Shown: piece after piece, positions 1-8,664 of the stretch
How the letters are laid out: every line of letters begins with the position of its first letter
Numbering within the stretch: position 1 is the stretch's first letter
Source: Pseudomonadota bacterium
GTDB lineage: Bacteria > Pseudomonadota > Alphaproteobacteria > Micavibrionales > UBA2020
Direction of reading: 5' to 3'
NCBI GenBank assembly: GCA_021845905.1
Contig: JAJZVA010000008.1
Coordinates: forward strand, 62,001-126,000
Length of the DNA: 64,000 bases
The notes under the pieces: generated by a model
The model's input: only the letters and a program-made list of their open reading frames with translations
The model's database searches: none
Told to the model about the DNA's origin: nothing
Program-made: the position numbers and the translations under genes

Positions 1-176
1 AGGCGGACATTCTCGCGCGGTTGCAAAAAGTCGAAACCTGCATTCAGGCCGCGAATGATCAGCAAGCGCTTATCGCCTGTCTGCCGCGCCGTCCTCAGCC
101 GCCGCAAAATCAGGAAGACATGATGCAGGGTGGCGCGTCTATGCACCAGCAAGGCGGCATGGGCGCCGGTCAGTAA
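1..176 (+). CDS. C-terminal fragment of an unknown protein
   Basis: Only the last 57 or so codons are inside the window; the reading frame is open from the first base and ends at TAA 174-176. The visible part starts with a likely helical stretch (ILARLQKVETCIQAA) containing two cysteines further on and finishes in a methionine-, glutamine- and glycine-rich low-complexity tail (MMQGGASMHQQGG). No family is recognised. The stop overlaps by seven bases the stop of the convergent gene that follows. Coding is inferred from the open frame and the sensible ending against the neighbour; function is unknown. Confidence 0.55.
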   Translation, partial: ADILARLQKVETCIQAANDQQALIACLPRRPQPPQNQEDMMQGGASMHQQGGMGAGQ

Positions 177-1831
177 GCCGGCGAAGCCTGTGCTTTGATT
201 TTTTTGATCTGAAGCCGCATCATCTTCGTGTTTCTTTGGGCGCGGTATATCTGCAACAGGTATATTCGCGCCCAGAGAAAGTCCGGCTTAAGCTTAAGCG
301 CTGCATTCAATTCCTGAACGGCATGTTCGACGCGTGATTTCGGCGCCTGGGCGATTGCGCTTTGAATTTCTGCAAGGCTGATGAGGCCGTTCTTTTTCAT
401 GCGCGTTTCAAGCCAGGCGTTGGCGGCGAGCATATGCATGCTGACGAGCCATCCCGTCGTGCGCCCGAAAGTGTGCGTCGTCAGCCATGCGAATTGCGGG
501 ATTGCTTTGTCGTAGTCGGCGTGTTGCATGTAGTAGTAGGCTGCCTCTTCGCTGATGCGGTAGCGGTTGCCGCCGTTGCTGACGATGTTGTGGTAAAGCG
601 TGGCGGTGTTGCGCCAGACTTTACACTGCTGAAACGTGGCGGCGCCGAGCGCAACCGCGGCAATCATGACCAGCATCGTCGTGATCCGTTTGTCTTTTAA
701 AAAAACTGATGTCGTTTCGAGTACGCCGAGCGCCAGCCCCATGAGAGGCAGGTACATCCAGTGCTCGGATACCAGCGCGTTGATGGGGAAAAGAACGCCC
801 GTCATCGGTGAAAAAGCTACGCCGAACCACAGCAGGCCGAAGCTCAAAGCCAGTCCGCGTTTGGCGCGGCCCCAATAAAGCTGCCAAAGCACAAGGGCGA
901 CAAGCGCGGCGCCGGCCGCGGGCATTGGATGCAAAAGCGATGTAAAGACGGGAAACAGACGTTCCATGTGCAACCCGTGCGGCCAGAGAATGAGGCAGAT
1001 GTATAGCGGCAGCGTGGCAAGGGCGGTGAGCGCGCGGTGAAGGATGCTGGTCGCGTAAGTCGGGAACAGCGGGCTTGTCACTCCCTGCATCGCGCCGTTC
1101 ATGTTATAGCCGGAAAGATGCATGTAAACGAGCCATGCGCCGACATACAGCGCGGCCATCAGCCATAGAGGCCACATTTTTTTGTAGGCACGGATATTAT
1201 GCCGTTCATTGTTGCTGAAAAAAAACGTCGCGGCGGCCAGCGCCGGAAGGGTGACCGACGTTTCTATCGTGCCAAGAGCGAGCAGATAAAAAAACGCGGC
1301 ATGCCTTATTTTGTGGGGTGTAAAATCCGGAAGCAACGCCGTCAGCCCCAGCAGGCAGAACGTGCCGCCCAGCAGTTCCGGCGTTGATGACATATAGGCA
1401 ACGGCTTCGGTGAAGAGCGGATGCACGGCCCATAGTAGCGCGGCTGAAAACGCAACGCCCTTTTTGAATCCGGCGCGCTGCCCGAACCGGTAAAGCAGGC
1501 ATGCGTTCAAGGCCTGCAAAGCGATATTGAGGGCATGAAAGGCCTGCGTCGAGAGGCCGAAGGCCTGATAGACGAAGAAATGCAGCAACATCGGGATGGG
1601 GCGGTAAAAGCCCTGTCCGTGCGCGCCGATGCCGGAGAAATTGAGACTTGTCAGGATTTTGGGCAGGTCGCTCCAGCGGCGGAGGAAGACATTGCCGACG
1701 ATCAGCGCGCGGTCATCGAAGACAAAATGGTTCGGCCATACGCTGGCATAGGCAAGGATAACCGAAAGGCAGATGGCAGCATAAGCGACAAATGGCGGCT
1801 GTTTTTTGATGCAGGCTTTCAAAGGGGCCAT
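170..1831 (-). CDS. TMTC-like polytopic membrane protein with C-terminal TPR-like region
   Basis: A 553-residue integral membrane protein. The N-terminus has a transmembrane segment followed by the motif FVFDDRALI, an acidic pair in the first periplasmic loop as in GT-C fold glycosyltransferases and eukaryotic TMTC proteins. About ten hydrophobic segments follow to roughly residue 410. The soluble C-terminal part (about 420-550) has TPR-like helices (YYYMQHADYDKAIPQF, LNAALKLKPDFLWARIYLL). This layout suggests transfer of sugar from a lipid carrier to an extracytoplasmic acceptor, but no substrate can be named. It starts five bases after the divL stop and is probably the last gene of that operon. 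Confidence 0.75.
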   Translation of the reverse strand: MAPLKACIKKQPPFVAYAAICLSVILAYASVWPNHFVFDDRALIVGNVFLRRWSDLPKILTSLNFSGIGAHGQGFYRPIPMLLHFFVYQAFGLSTQAFHALNIALQALNACLLYRFGQRAGFKKGVAFSAALLWAVHPLFTEAVAYMSSTPELLGGTFCLLGLTALLPDFTPHKIRHAAFFYLLALGTIETSVTLPALAAATFFFSNNERHNIRAYKKMWPLWLMAALYVGAWLVYMHLSGYNMNGAMQGVTSPLFPTYATSILHRALTALATLPLYICLILWPHGLHMERLFPVFTSLLHPMPAAGAALVALVLWQLYWGRAKRGLALSFGLLWFGVAFSPMTGVLFPINALVSEHWMYLPLMGLALGVLETTSVFLKDKRITTMLVMIAAVALGAATFQQCKVWRNTATLYHNIVSNGGNRYRISEEAAYYYMQHADYDKAIPQFAWLTTHTFGRTTGWLVSMHMLAANAWLETRMKKNGLISLAEIQSAIAQAPKSRVEHAVQELNAALKLKPDFLWARIYLLQIYRAQRNTKMMRLQIKKIKAQASPAY

Positions 1832-1836
1832 GCCTG

Positions 1837-4251
1837 TTATCCGGCGTTCTTCTTATCGGCGACCGTTATGCTCGCAGGGCCGCCGACCGGCAGGTGACAG
1901 GTGACAAGCGTGCCGATGCCTTCCTTGCTCTGGAGTTCCGCCCTGCCGCCATGAAGCTCCACGATGTTCTTCACCAGCGCGAGGCCGAGGCCTGCGCCGC
2001 TGCGGCGATGGGCTTTTTTACTGTTGATTCTTTCAAACGGCGTGAAGACGCTCGCCATGTCTTCTTCGGGTATGCCCATGCCTGTGTCGCGCACGCCAAT
2101 GGAGACGGTATCTCCCGATTTTGCGGCGATGAGTGTGATTTGTCCGCCATTGGGGCTGTAGTTGATGGCGTTGCTGATCAGGTTCAGCAGAACCTGCTTC
2201 ATGCGGCGTTCATCGGCCATGAGGGTCAGGCGGTCATCCGGGCAGTCGATGACTATTTTGAGATTCTGTTTTTTCGCCCATTCCTGCGTGAGGCGCGCCA
2301 CGCGCTCGAGGAGGTCTTTAAGGTTTATCTCAACGGGATAAAGGCCGAAATATCCGGCCTCGATGGTTGAAAGGTCGAGGATGTCGTTGACCAGCGAGAT
2401 CAGACGCTGGCCGGCCTCTATCATGCTGCCGGTGTATTCCATCTGCCGTTCGTTGAGCTGGCCGAAATATTGCTGTTGCAGCATTTCGGCGAAACCCATG
2501 ATGGCGTTGAGCGGCGTGCGGAGCTGATACGACATGTTGGCGAGAAAGTCCGTTTTCAGGCGTTCCGCGGCCTGCAGCGCGGCGTTTTTCTCCAGCAACG
2601 CCTGCTCCACTTTTACGGTATCCGTGATGTCGAAATAGGCGTTGAGGATGTTGCCGTCGGGCAAGGGCATGACGGAATATTCAAGTACCGTGCCGTTGTT
2701 GCGCTCGATGCGTCCGCGGCGCGGCTCGCGCTCCAGCCCGTTGCCGAGCAGCGTCTGGCGCATGGCGGTCCAGTCATTGGCATTGAAAAAGGTTTTTGTT
2801 CTTTCGACCAGTTTTGAAATATGCACCGCTCCGGCCAGATCTTCCGGCGGGATATCCCACATTTTCGCAAACGCCTGATTGGAGATGCGGACGCGCCCGT
2901 CTTCGCCGAAGACCACGACGCCTTCGGCGAGGTTGTCCATGGTTTCCTGCTGCACCGCCATGAGCGTGTTGTAAGAAGTCTCGAGTTTCAGGTGGCTGGT
3001 CACGTCCTCGAGCGTCAGCATCGCGCCGCTTGTCGCCCGCGGCACGACGATCATGCGGATGACGGATCCGTCGGGCAGATAGAGCATTTCCTCCGAAGGA
3101 TCAAGCAGTGTTGTAAACTTTTTCAGCCAGTTCTGTTTGAACAGCTTGTAATCCGCCTGCTCGGGCAATTTGCGCAGTTCCCTCATTTTGTCGATGATGT
3201 CGACGAGGCGCGGCTTGGTGTCCAGCCATGCGCCGGACATGCCGGTAAGCTGTTCGTATGCGGAATTGTAGAATTCCAGACGCGTGTCGGTGTCGAACAT
3301 GGCGATGGCGGTGCGGAGCTGCTCCATGGCCGCGTGATGCGATTCAGACAGCCGCTTGCAGGAGGATTCCCATTCTTCCTCGCGCGTCACGTCCAGCGCG
3401 ACGCCGACGACCTGTTTTCCGCCATCGACGGGTGTTTCCGCCATCTCGATGAGGCGCCGCTGCTTTTCGAAGATGACGTGTCCGCGCAGGTGTTGCGGCG
3501 CCTGCTTGGCCAGCGCGCGCTGGGCCAGAATGCGCTGGCTCATGTCCTGTTTTACGCCGCCTGTGAGCGGGAGTTCTTTTTGTTCGGCGATAACGGTGGC
3601 GGCCGTGTCGTCCACCATGCGGGCGTAGGATTTGTTGCACCAGACCAGATCAAGGTTTTGATCGCGCAGCCACAGGGGGAAGGGCAATCCGTTGATGGCC
3701 GCACGCAGTTCATTTTCCCGCTTTTCAGCGGCGACGACGGCCTCCGTGTCATGCAACGACTTCTGGGCGAAAGCGGTGATGTCGGCGATCCAGATCACGG
3801 AGAAGATCGGCGCCTGTGCGTCCACAGCGTCGGCGGCTGATAAAAATTCAGAGCGCTGAGCGCCCGCCGTGCCCTGTTTGCCGGAGACTCTCAGCATTTT
3901 TCCGCTGGCGGTCGTCTGCACATTGAGTTCGAACGGCTCTCCATGCAGTTCAAGACGGCTAAAAAGGCTTTCCAGCGCGGCGGCATCGCCTGCGTTGAGG
4001 ACAGACTGCATGTCTTCAAGGCTATTGACGTTGGCAACGCCAAGCATGGCGCAAAATCCCGGCGATATGGCTTGTACGCCTGCCTGATCCCAGCCGCAGT
4101 ATTCCACTGGCACCGCGCGCAGGAAAGATTCCAGACGCTGGTTTTCCCGCATCTGTTTACGATAAGCGCGGCGCAAGGGAATGAGCTTGTCCAGCAGGCG
4201 ACCGAAGGCCGACGGGCGGGAGTACTCGGGCGGAATCTCTGACTTAGTCAT
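1837..4251 (-). CDS. divL: DivL-like PAS sensor kinase with Tyr in the H-box
   Basis: An 804-residue protein with no clear transmembrane segment, several PAS-like domains (about 40-560), a HisKA-like dimerisation helix and a complete HATPase domain (N-box NLISNAINYSPNGG, DTGMGIPEEDM, GLGLALVKNIVELHGG). The H-box reads NMSYQLRTPLN, so Tyr575 occupies the position of the phospho-acceptor histidine; the codon is TAT on the minus strand at 2529-2527. This substitution is the hallmark of Caulobacter DivL, which controls the CckA-CtrA cell-cycle pathway through DivK. Location next to ahcY and the chvGI/PTS block matches other alphaproteobacteria. The assignment to DivL rests on this substitution plus context; involvement in cell-cycle control here is inferred from the family. 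Confidence 0.85.
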   Translation of the reverse strand: MTKSEIPPEYSRPSAFGRLLDKLIPLRRAYRKQMRENQRLESFLRAVPVEYCGWDQAGVQAISPGFCAMLGVANVNSLEDMQSVLNAGDAAALESLFSRLELHGEPFELNVQTTASGKMLRVSGKQGTAGAQRSEFLSAADAVDAQAPIFSVIWIADITAFAQKSLHDTEAVVAAEKRENELRAAINGLPFPLWLRDQNLDLVWCNKSYARMVDDTAATVIAEQKELPLTGGVKQDMSQRILAQRALAKQAPQHLRGHVIFEKQRRLIEMAETPVDGGKQVVGVALDVTREEEWESSCKRLSESHHAAMEQLRTAIAMFDTDTRLEFYNSAYEQLTGMSGAWLDTKPRLVDIIDKMRELRKLPEQADYKLFKQNWLKKFTTLLDPSEEMLYLPDGSVIRMIVVPRATSGAMLTLEDVTSHLKLETSYNTLMAVQQETMDNLAEGVVVFGEDGRVRISNQAFAKMWDIPPEDLAGAVHISKLVERTKTFFNANDWTAMRQTLLGNGLEREPRRGRIERNNGTVLEYSVMPLPDGNILNAYFDITDTVKVEQALLEKNAALQAAERLKTDFLANMSYQLRTPLNAIMGFAEMLQQQYFGQLNERQMEYTGSMIEAGQRLISLVNDILDLSTIEAGYFGLYPVEINLKDLLERVARLTQEWAKKQNLKIVIDCPDDRLTLMADERRMKQVLLNLISNAINYSPNGGQITLIAAKSGDTVSIGVRDTGMGIPEEDMASVFTPFERINSKKAHRRSGAGLGLALVKNIVELHGGRAELQSKEGIGTLVTCHLPVGGPASITVADKKNAG

Positions 4252-4321
4252 GCATTCATGTTAAAGGGCTTCGCGTAAGGGAACAAGCCCTGCGCGGCGC
4301 GTAACCTTGTGAAAAAGCCGA

Positions 4322-5635
4322 TTAATACCTGTAGTGATCCGGCTTGAAGGGGCCGGTGGTGTCTATGCCGAGGTATGCTGCTTGTTTTTCCGTAAGTTTT
4401 GTCAAATGAACGCCCAGTTTATCGAGATGCAGGCGCGCCACTTTTTCATCAAGATGCTTTGGCAGCACATAAACCCTGTTTTCGTAGTTTTTGCTGTTGT
4501 TCCAAAGTTCGATTTGGGCCAGCACCTGATTGGTGAACGATGCGCTCATGACGAAGCTCGGGTGGCCGGTGGCGCAACCGAGGTTGACGAGGCGGCCCTT
4601 GGCAAGGACGATCAGGTGTTTGCCGTCGGGAAAGATCACTTCGTCCACCTGCGGCTTGACTTCTTCCCAGGGCAGGTTGCGCAGGGCTTCGATCTGGATT
4701 TCGCTGTCGAAGTGGCCGATATTGCAGACGATGGCGCGGTCTTTCATCGCGCGCATATGCTCGATGGTGATGACGTCGACGTTGCCTGTCGCGGTGACGA
4801 AGATATCGCCCAGCGGTGCGGCTTCATCCATCGTCATGACCTGATAGCCTTCCATCGCCGCCTGAAGCGCGCAGATGGGGTCTATCTCGGTAATGACGAC
4901 GCGCGCGCCTTGACTGCGCATCGAGGCGGCAGAGCCTTTGCCGACGTCACCATAGCCGCAAACGACGGCGATTTTACCCGCGACCATCACGTCGGTCGCT
5001 CGCTTGATGCCGTCAACGAGGCTTTCGCGGCAGCCATAGAGATTGTCGAACTTGGATTTTGTCACGGAGTCATTCACGTTGATGGCGGGAACGCGGAGCG
5101 TGCCTTTCTTTTCCATTTCATAAAGACGGTGAACGCCGGTGGTGGTTTCTTCAGAAAGGCCTTTTACATCTTTGAGCATTTCCGGATATTTTTCATGCAT
5201 CAGCTTGGTGAGATCGCCGCCGTCATCGAGAATCATGTTTGGCGTCCAGCCGTTCGGGCCTTTGATGGTCTGTTCGATGCACCACCAGAACTCTTCCTCC
5301 GTCATGTTCTTCCAGGCGAAGACAGGGATGCCCTGCACGGCGATGGCCGCGGCGGCATGATCCTGCGTCGAGAAAATATTGCAGGAAGACCAACGGACTT
5401 CAGCGCCAAGGTCAACCAATGTCTCAATAAGGACGGCGGTCTGAATGGTCATGTGCAAGCAACCGGCGATGCGCGCGCCTTTGAGCGGTTGCTTGTCGTG
5501 GAGTTCTTTTTTGATTGCCATGAGGCCGGGCATTTCCGTTTCGGCGATGGAGATTTCCTTTTCGCCCCAGTCAGATAGATGAGCGTCTTTAACTTTAAAA
5601 TCACCTGTGCCGTGGGTTTCGAGTTGTGCCGTCAT
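4322..5635 (-). CDS. ahcY: Adenosylhomocysteinase
   Basis: Hydrolyses S-adenosylhomocysteine to adenosine and homocysteine in the cytoplasm, removing the product inhibitor of methyltransferases. The 437 residues match the family length. The NAD-binding motif [10 protein letters not shown], the substrate-domain segment [13 protein letters not shown] and the C-terminal [20 protein letters not shown]...PDHYRY are typical. The start ATG at 5635 has a GGGAGA sequence just upstream. It lies between ptsP and divL on the same strand; a 72-base gap to ptsP and a 70-base gap to divL leave room for separate promoters. I see no SAH riboswitch-like structure in the leader. Confidence 0.97.
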   Translation of the reverse strand: MTAQLETHGTGDFKVKDAHLSDWGEKEISIAETEMPGLMAIKKELHDKQPLKGARIAGCLHMTIQTAVLIETLVDLGAEVRWSSCNIFSTQDHAAAAIAVQGIPVFAWKNMTEEEFWWCIEQTIKGPNGWTPNMILDDGGDLTKLMHEKYPEMLKDVKGLSEETTTGVHRLYEMEKKGTLRVPAINVNDSVTKSKFDNLYGCRESLVDGIKRATDVMVAGKIAVVCGYGDVGKGSAASMRSQGARVVITEIDPICALQAAMEGYQVMTMDEAAPLGDIFVTATGNVDVITIEHMRAMKDRAIVCNIGHFDSEIQIEALRNLPWEEVKPQVDEVIFPDGKHLIVLAKGRLVNLGCATGHPSFVMSASFTNQVLAQIELWNNSKNYENRVYVLPKHLDEKVARLHLDKLGVHLTKLTEKQAAYLGIDTTGPFKPDHYRY

Positions 5636-5707
5636 CGCTGTCTCCCTGCCTTATTATTTTTAACGCTGATTAAAGTAATGGAAAATAGTCGTTTGTCCAG
5701 CAAGTTA

Positions 5708-7480
5708 TTAGCTTCTGAAGGAATTAACGATCTGAATGATGCGGTCCGGATCATATTGATCCATAATATATTTAGCGTGATTTTCCGCCTGCGCAATGCT
5801 CAGGCTCCGGATCCGTTGCTTGATGCGCGGCAGGCTGGAAAATCCGAGAGACATTTCGCGGATGCCAAGACCGATCAGCAACGCGGTCAGCTTCGGATCC
5901 GCCGCCATCTCGCCGCAAATGCTGACGGGGATTCCGGCGCGCAGTCCTGCCTGGATACTGAACTCCATAAGCCTTAAAACGGCGGGGTTGAGCGGATTGA
6001 ACAGAGACGCCACCTGATCATTGCCGCGGTCGATGGCGACGGTGTACTGGATCAGGTCGTTTGTGCCGAGGGCGAAGAAATCCGACACGGCGGCGAGGCT
6101 GTCCGCCGAAAGCGCCGCCGCGGGTATTTCGATCATCGTGCCGAGCGGCGGCATGTCGGCGGCCATCGGTGTTTTTTCCTTTTTCAGCGCATCATGACAT
6201 TTATGGAGAATAATCCGCGCTTCTTCGACCTCCGCCGCCGTCGTTACCATCGGCAGCAGGATGCGCACAGGGCCGAAATATCCGGCCCGCAGGATGGCGC
6301 GGAACTGCGCTTCCAGCAGATGCGGTTCTTTCAGCGAGAGGCGGATCGCGCGCAGGCCCAGGGCGGGATTTGCCGAGGCGTTGAGGTGCGCTCCAAGGGC
6401 GCGGGCGAGCTTGTCGCCGCCGATATCGAGCGTGCGGAATGTCACCGGCGCGCCTTTCATGGCGCGGACGACTTCGACGATGGTTTCAAATTGTTCCTCT
6501 TCCGACGGAACCGTGTCGCGGTTCATGAACATGAATTCCGTGCGGAAAAGCCCGATGCCGTTCGCGCCTGAGGCGGGGAGATTGTCTGTTTCGCGTGGAA
6601 GTTCGAGATTGGCGCGCAAAACGATTTCCGTTCCGTCTGTCGTGACGGCGGGTTGCCGTGTCAGCTTGTCGAGCGTGGCCTTGTCGGCCTTGAGGTCCTG
6701 CATGCGGCGTTCATAATGACGTTGCGTCGCCTCCGTCGGATTGAGGATGAGCTTGCCGCCGATGCCGTCGACGATCGCCGGCGCGCCGTGATGCAGGCTT
6801 TCAAGCGCCTTGCGCTCCAGCCCGAGCACGGCGGGCAGGCCGAGGCTGCGCGCCATTACGGCGGTGTGTCCGGTGACGCCGCCGTGAACGGTTGCTATCC
6901 CCGAGAAGCGGCGCGGATCGAGCAGCGCGGTTTCGGCGGGGGATATCTCAAGCGCCAGTACGATTCCACCGGGCGGAACGTCATCGAGAGAGAGAAAAGG
7001 CACGTTCATCAGGATGCGGATGATTCTGTATCCGACGTTGCGCACGTCCTCGCCACGCGCCGCGATATAGGTGTCTTTGATGCGGTTGAATTGTCCGGCA
7101 ATGGAATCGATCTCGCGCCGGATGGCGCTTTCGGCGTTGATCTGGTCTTTGAGAATGCGCGCCCGTACCCCGCGCACCAGCCGCGAGCCGGAGAGCATCG
7201 CCATGTGGGCATCGAGCAGCAGGGCGATTTCCTCCGCTGCGTCGCCCGGTAGTCCTGTCGATTTGCGTTTCAGCGCGAAGAGTTCCTGCTGTGCCTGCCG
7301 CACGGCGGCGTCGAAACGCGCGGCCTCCGCTTCGGTCTGTCCGGGCTCGAGGGCGTATTCAGGCGGCTCCGGATGTTCGATCTGCACGAGATAGGCGGGA
7401 CCCGTCGCGATGCCGTGCGAGACGCCGAGGCCTTTCAATACGATTTCCGCTTCGGCTATTTCTTTACCGTTATTCCTCAT
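5708..7480 (-). CDS. ptsP: PTS enzyme I (phosphoenolpyruvate-protein phosphotransferase)
   Basis: Autophosphorylates from PEP and passes the phosphate to HPr. The active-site histidine lies in GGVTGHTAVMARSLG (about residue 205), and the C-terminal PEP-binding barrel shows LFRTEFMFMNR, FRTLDIGGDK, GTNDLIQYT and the SICGEMAADP motif with its cysteine. It has no N-terminal GAF domain, so it resembles plain enzyme I more than the GAF-containing nitrogen-PTS form. I chose the ATG at 7480 (MRNNGK...), giving 590 residues and an 11-base overlap with the HPr gene; an in-frame ATG at 7513 would add 11 residues but lies deeper inside the HPr gene. It acts with the HPr and EIIA genes directly upstream. 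Confidence 0.93.
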   Translation of the reverse strand: MRNNGKEIAEAEIVLKGLGVSHGIATGPAYLVQIEHPEPPEYALEPGQTEAEAARFDAAVRQAQQELFALKRKSTGLPGDAAEEIALLLDAHMAMLSGSRLVRGVRARILKDQINAESAIRREIDSIAGQFNRIKDTYIAARGEDVRNVGYRIIRILMNVPFLSLDDVPPGGIVLALEISPAETALLDPRRFSGIATVHGGVTGHTAVMARSLGLPAVLGLERKALESLHHGAPAIVDGIGGKLILNPTEATQRHYERRMQDLKADKATLDKLTRQPAVTTDGTEIVLRANLELPRETDNLPASGANGIGLFRTEFMFMNRDTVPSEEEQFETIVEVVRAMKGAPVTFRTLDIGGDKLARALGAHLNASANPALGLRAIRLSLKEPHLLEAQFRAILRAGYFGPVRILLPMVTTAAEVEEARIILHKCHDALKKEKTPMAADMPPLGTMIEIPAAALSADSLAAVSDFFALGTNDLIQYTVAIDRGNDQVASLFNPLNPAVLRLMEFSIQAGLRAGIPVSICGEMAADPKLTALLIGLGIREMSLGFSSLPRIKQRIRSLSIAQAENHAKYIMDQYDPDRIIQIVNSFRS

Positions 7481-7754
7481 CAAACCGCCGCTCGACAAGG
7501 TTGACGAGTTCATCGAGAACGGCTGCCGCGTCGTCGCCGCTAACGGCGATACGGATTTGCGTATCCTTGCTGGCGGAGAGCATCAGCAATCCCATGATCG
7601 AAGCGCCGCAGACGGACATATCGTCTTTGCAGACAGTCACATTCGCCTTGCGGCTTTCGACAAGCTTGACGAACTTGGCCGCCGCCCGGGCATGCAGGCC
7701 GCGCAGGTTTCCGATCCGTACTGTTTTTTCAAGGGTGGATGGCATGGAACGCAT
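7470..7754 (-). CDS. HPr/NPr-type phosphocarrier protein
   Basis: A 94-residue phosphocarrier. The phospho-accepting histidine is His21 in the motif LRGLHARAAAKF, and the regulatory serine targeted by HPr kinase corresponds to Ser52 in CGASIMGLLML, the form typical of alphaproteobacterial HPr/NPr proteins. It receives phosphate from enzyme I and delivers it to the EIIA-Man-like protein encoded immediately upstream. The ATG at 7754 shares one base with the TGA of the EIIA gene; a second ATG nine bases further in is also possible. Both phosphorylation sites and the nearby hprK point to a regulatory rather than transport role. Confidence 0.93.
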   Translation of the reverse strand: MRSMPSTLEKTVRIGNLRGLHARAAAKFVKLVESRKANVTVCKDDMSVCGASIMGLLMLSASKDTQIRIAVSGDDAAAVLDELVNLVERRFDEE

Positions 7755-8155
7755 CAAGTCGCGTTGAGGAGCGCGGAAGCGGCGTGAATGTATTTCCGTC
7801 CCGCTTCCTGACCGCTTGCCGCCAGTTCGTGGAGCGTTTCCGTCTGCCGTGCCGAGGCAAGCTTGATGAGCATGGGCAGGTTGATCCCCGCGAGCGTCTC
7901 GACCTTCTTGTCCTGCGTCACGGAAATGGCAAGGTTGGAGGGCGTGCCGCCGAACATGTCGGTGAGCAAGAGAACGCCGTCGCCTTTGTCGACTTCCTTG
8001 ATTTTCTGGATGATTTCCTTGCGCTTGGATTCGAGGTCGTCATCCGGCGCCATGCAGACGGTGGCGACTTGCTCCTGCGGGCCGACGACATGCTCCATGA
8101 CGGCGATGAATTCTTCCGACAGACGCCCGTGCGTCACGAGGACAAGACCGATCAT
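7754..8155 (-). CDS. PTS EIIA component, mannose family (regulatory)
   Basis: A 133-residue EIIA-Man (PF03610-type) protein. The start MIGLVLVTHG places the phosphorylatable histidine at residue 9, and TDMFGGTPSNLA is the conserved core motif of the family. No EIIB, EIIC or EIID gene is present, as expected for the incomplete alphaproteobacterial PTS, in which this protein is thought to be the terminal phosphate acceptor and a regulator. I chose ATG 8155 because AGGGAGAAAAGC lies directly upstream; a 15-codon upstream extension is possible but unlike the family. It sits between hprK and the HPr gene. Confidence 0.92.
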   Translation of the reverse strand: MIGLVLVTHGRLSEEFIAVMEHVVGPQEQVATVCMAPDDDLESKRKEIIQKIKEVDKGDGVLLLTDMFGGTPSNLAISVTQDKKVETLAGINLPMLIKLASARQTETLHELAASGQEAGRKYIHAASALLNAT

Positions 8156-8199
8156 GCTTTTCTCCCTGAGAATTTGAAGGTTGCGGTTATTTCCATGCA

Positions 8200-8664
8200 T
8201 TATACCAAAAGATCTGGCTTGTGCACCAGTTCTATTGCCTTGGCTATTTTTGCGGGGGTCGAGGCGTCGAAGGCGTGCAGTTTCAAGGCGGTGACGGGGA
8301 TGCCGAGGATATCTTCCGTCTCATGCGGCGGCATGCGCGGCACCTCTTCGCGGGGCACGAGATCTATCACCAGCCGCAGTTGCGTTGGGGGCGCGACCTC
8401 ATATTTGAGCAGGCCTATTCCGCGCACTTCAAGAAGGCCGTGTATGGCGGGAACGGACCCGGCTATGATTTTGTCTTCCTGACGGCGTTCGAGAGAGACC
8501 TGGTCGTCCGCGATCAGTTTTGCGCCGTTGTCGATAAGCCGGAAGGCTAAGTCCGATTTGCCGCGGCCTGAAAAGCCGCGCAGAAGAACCGCCGATGCCG
8601 GAAAGTCAGCGCCGGCTAGCATTACCGCAGTTCCATGGAGGATGGTTGTTTTTCGCAAGGTCAT
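8200..8664 (-). CDS. hprK: HPr kinase/phosphorylase, short form
   Basis: A bifunctional enzyme that phosphorylates or dephosphorylates the regulatory serine of HPr. The Walker A motif is GFSGRGKSD at about residues 30-38, followed by IADDQVSL and the HprK signature LLEVRGIGLLKYEV. At 154 residues it has only the C-terminal kinase domain; the N-terminal domain of Firmicutes HprK is absent, which is the normal alphaproteobacterial form. The start codon overlaps the chvG stop (ATGA), so its translation is probably coupled to that of the sensor kinase. Confidence 0.93.
   Translation of the reverse strand: MTLRKTTILHGTAVMLAGADFPASAVLLRGFSGRGKSDLAFRLIDNGAKLIADDQVSLERRQEDKIIAGSVPAIHGLLEVRGIGLLKYEVAPPTQLRLVIDLVPREEVPRMPPHETEDILGIPVTALKLHAFDASTPAKIAKAIELVHKPDLLV

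Noticed and set aside
2821-3840. A 339-codon open frame opposite divL
   Set aside because: Antisense shadow of the kinase gene, no plausible start signal or family.
5636-5707. Possible SAH riboswitch upstream of ahcY
   Set aside because: The 72-base leader is AT-rich with no stable stem structure visible by eye and too little room for the known SAH aptamer.
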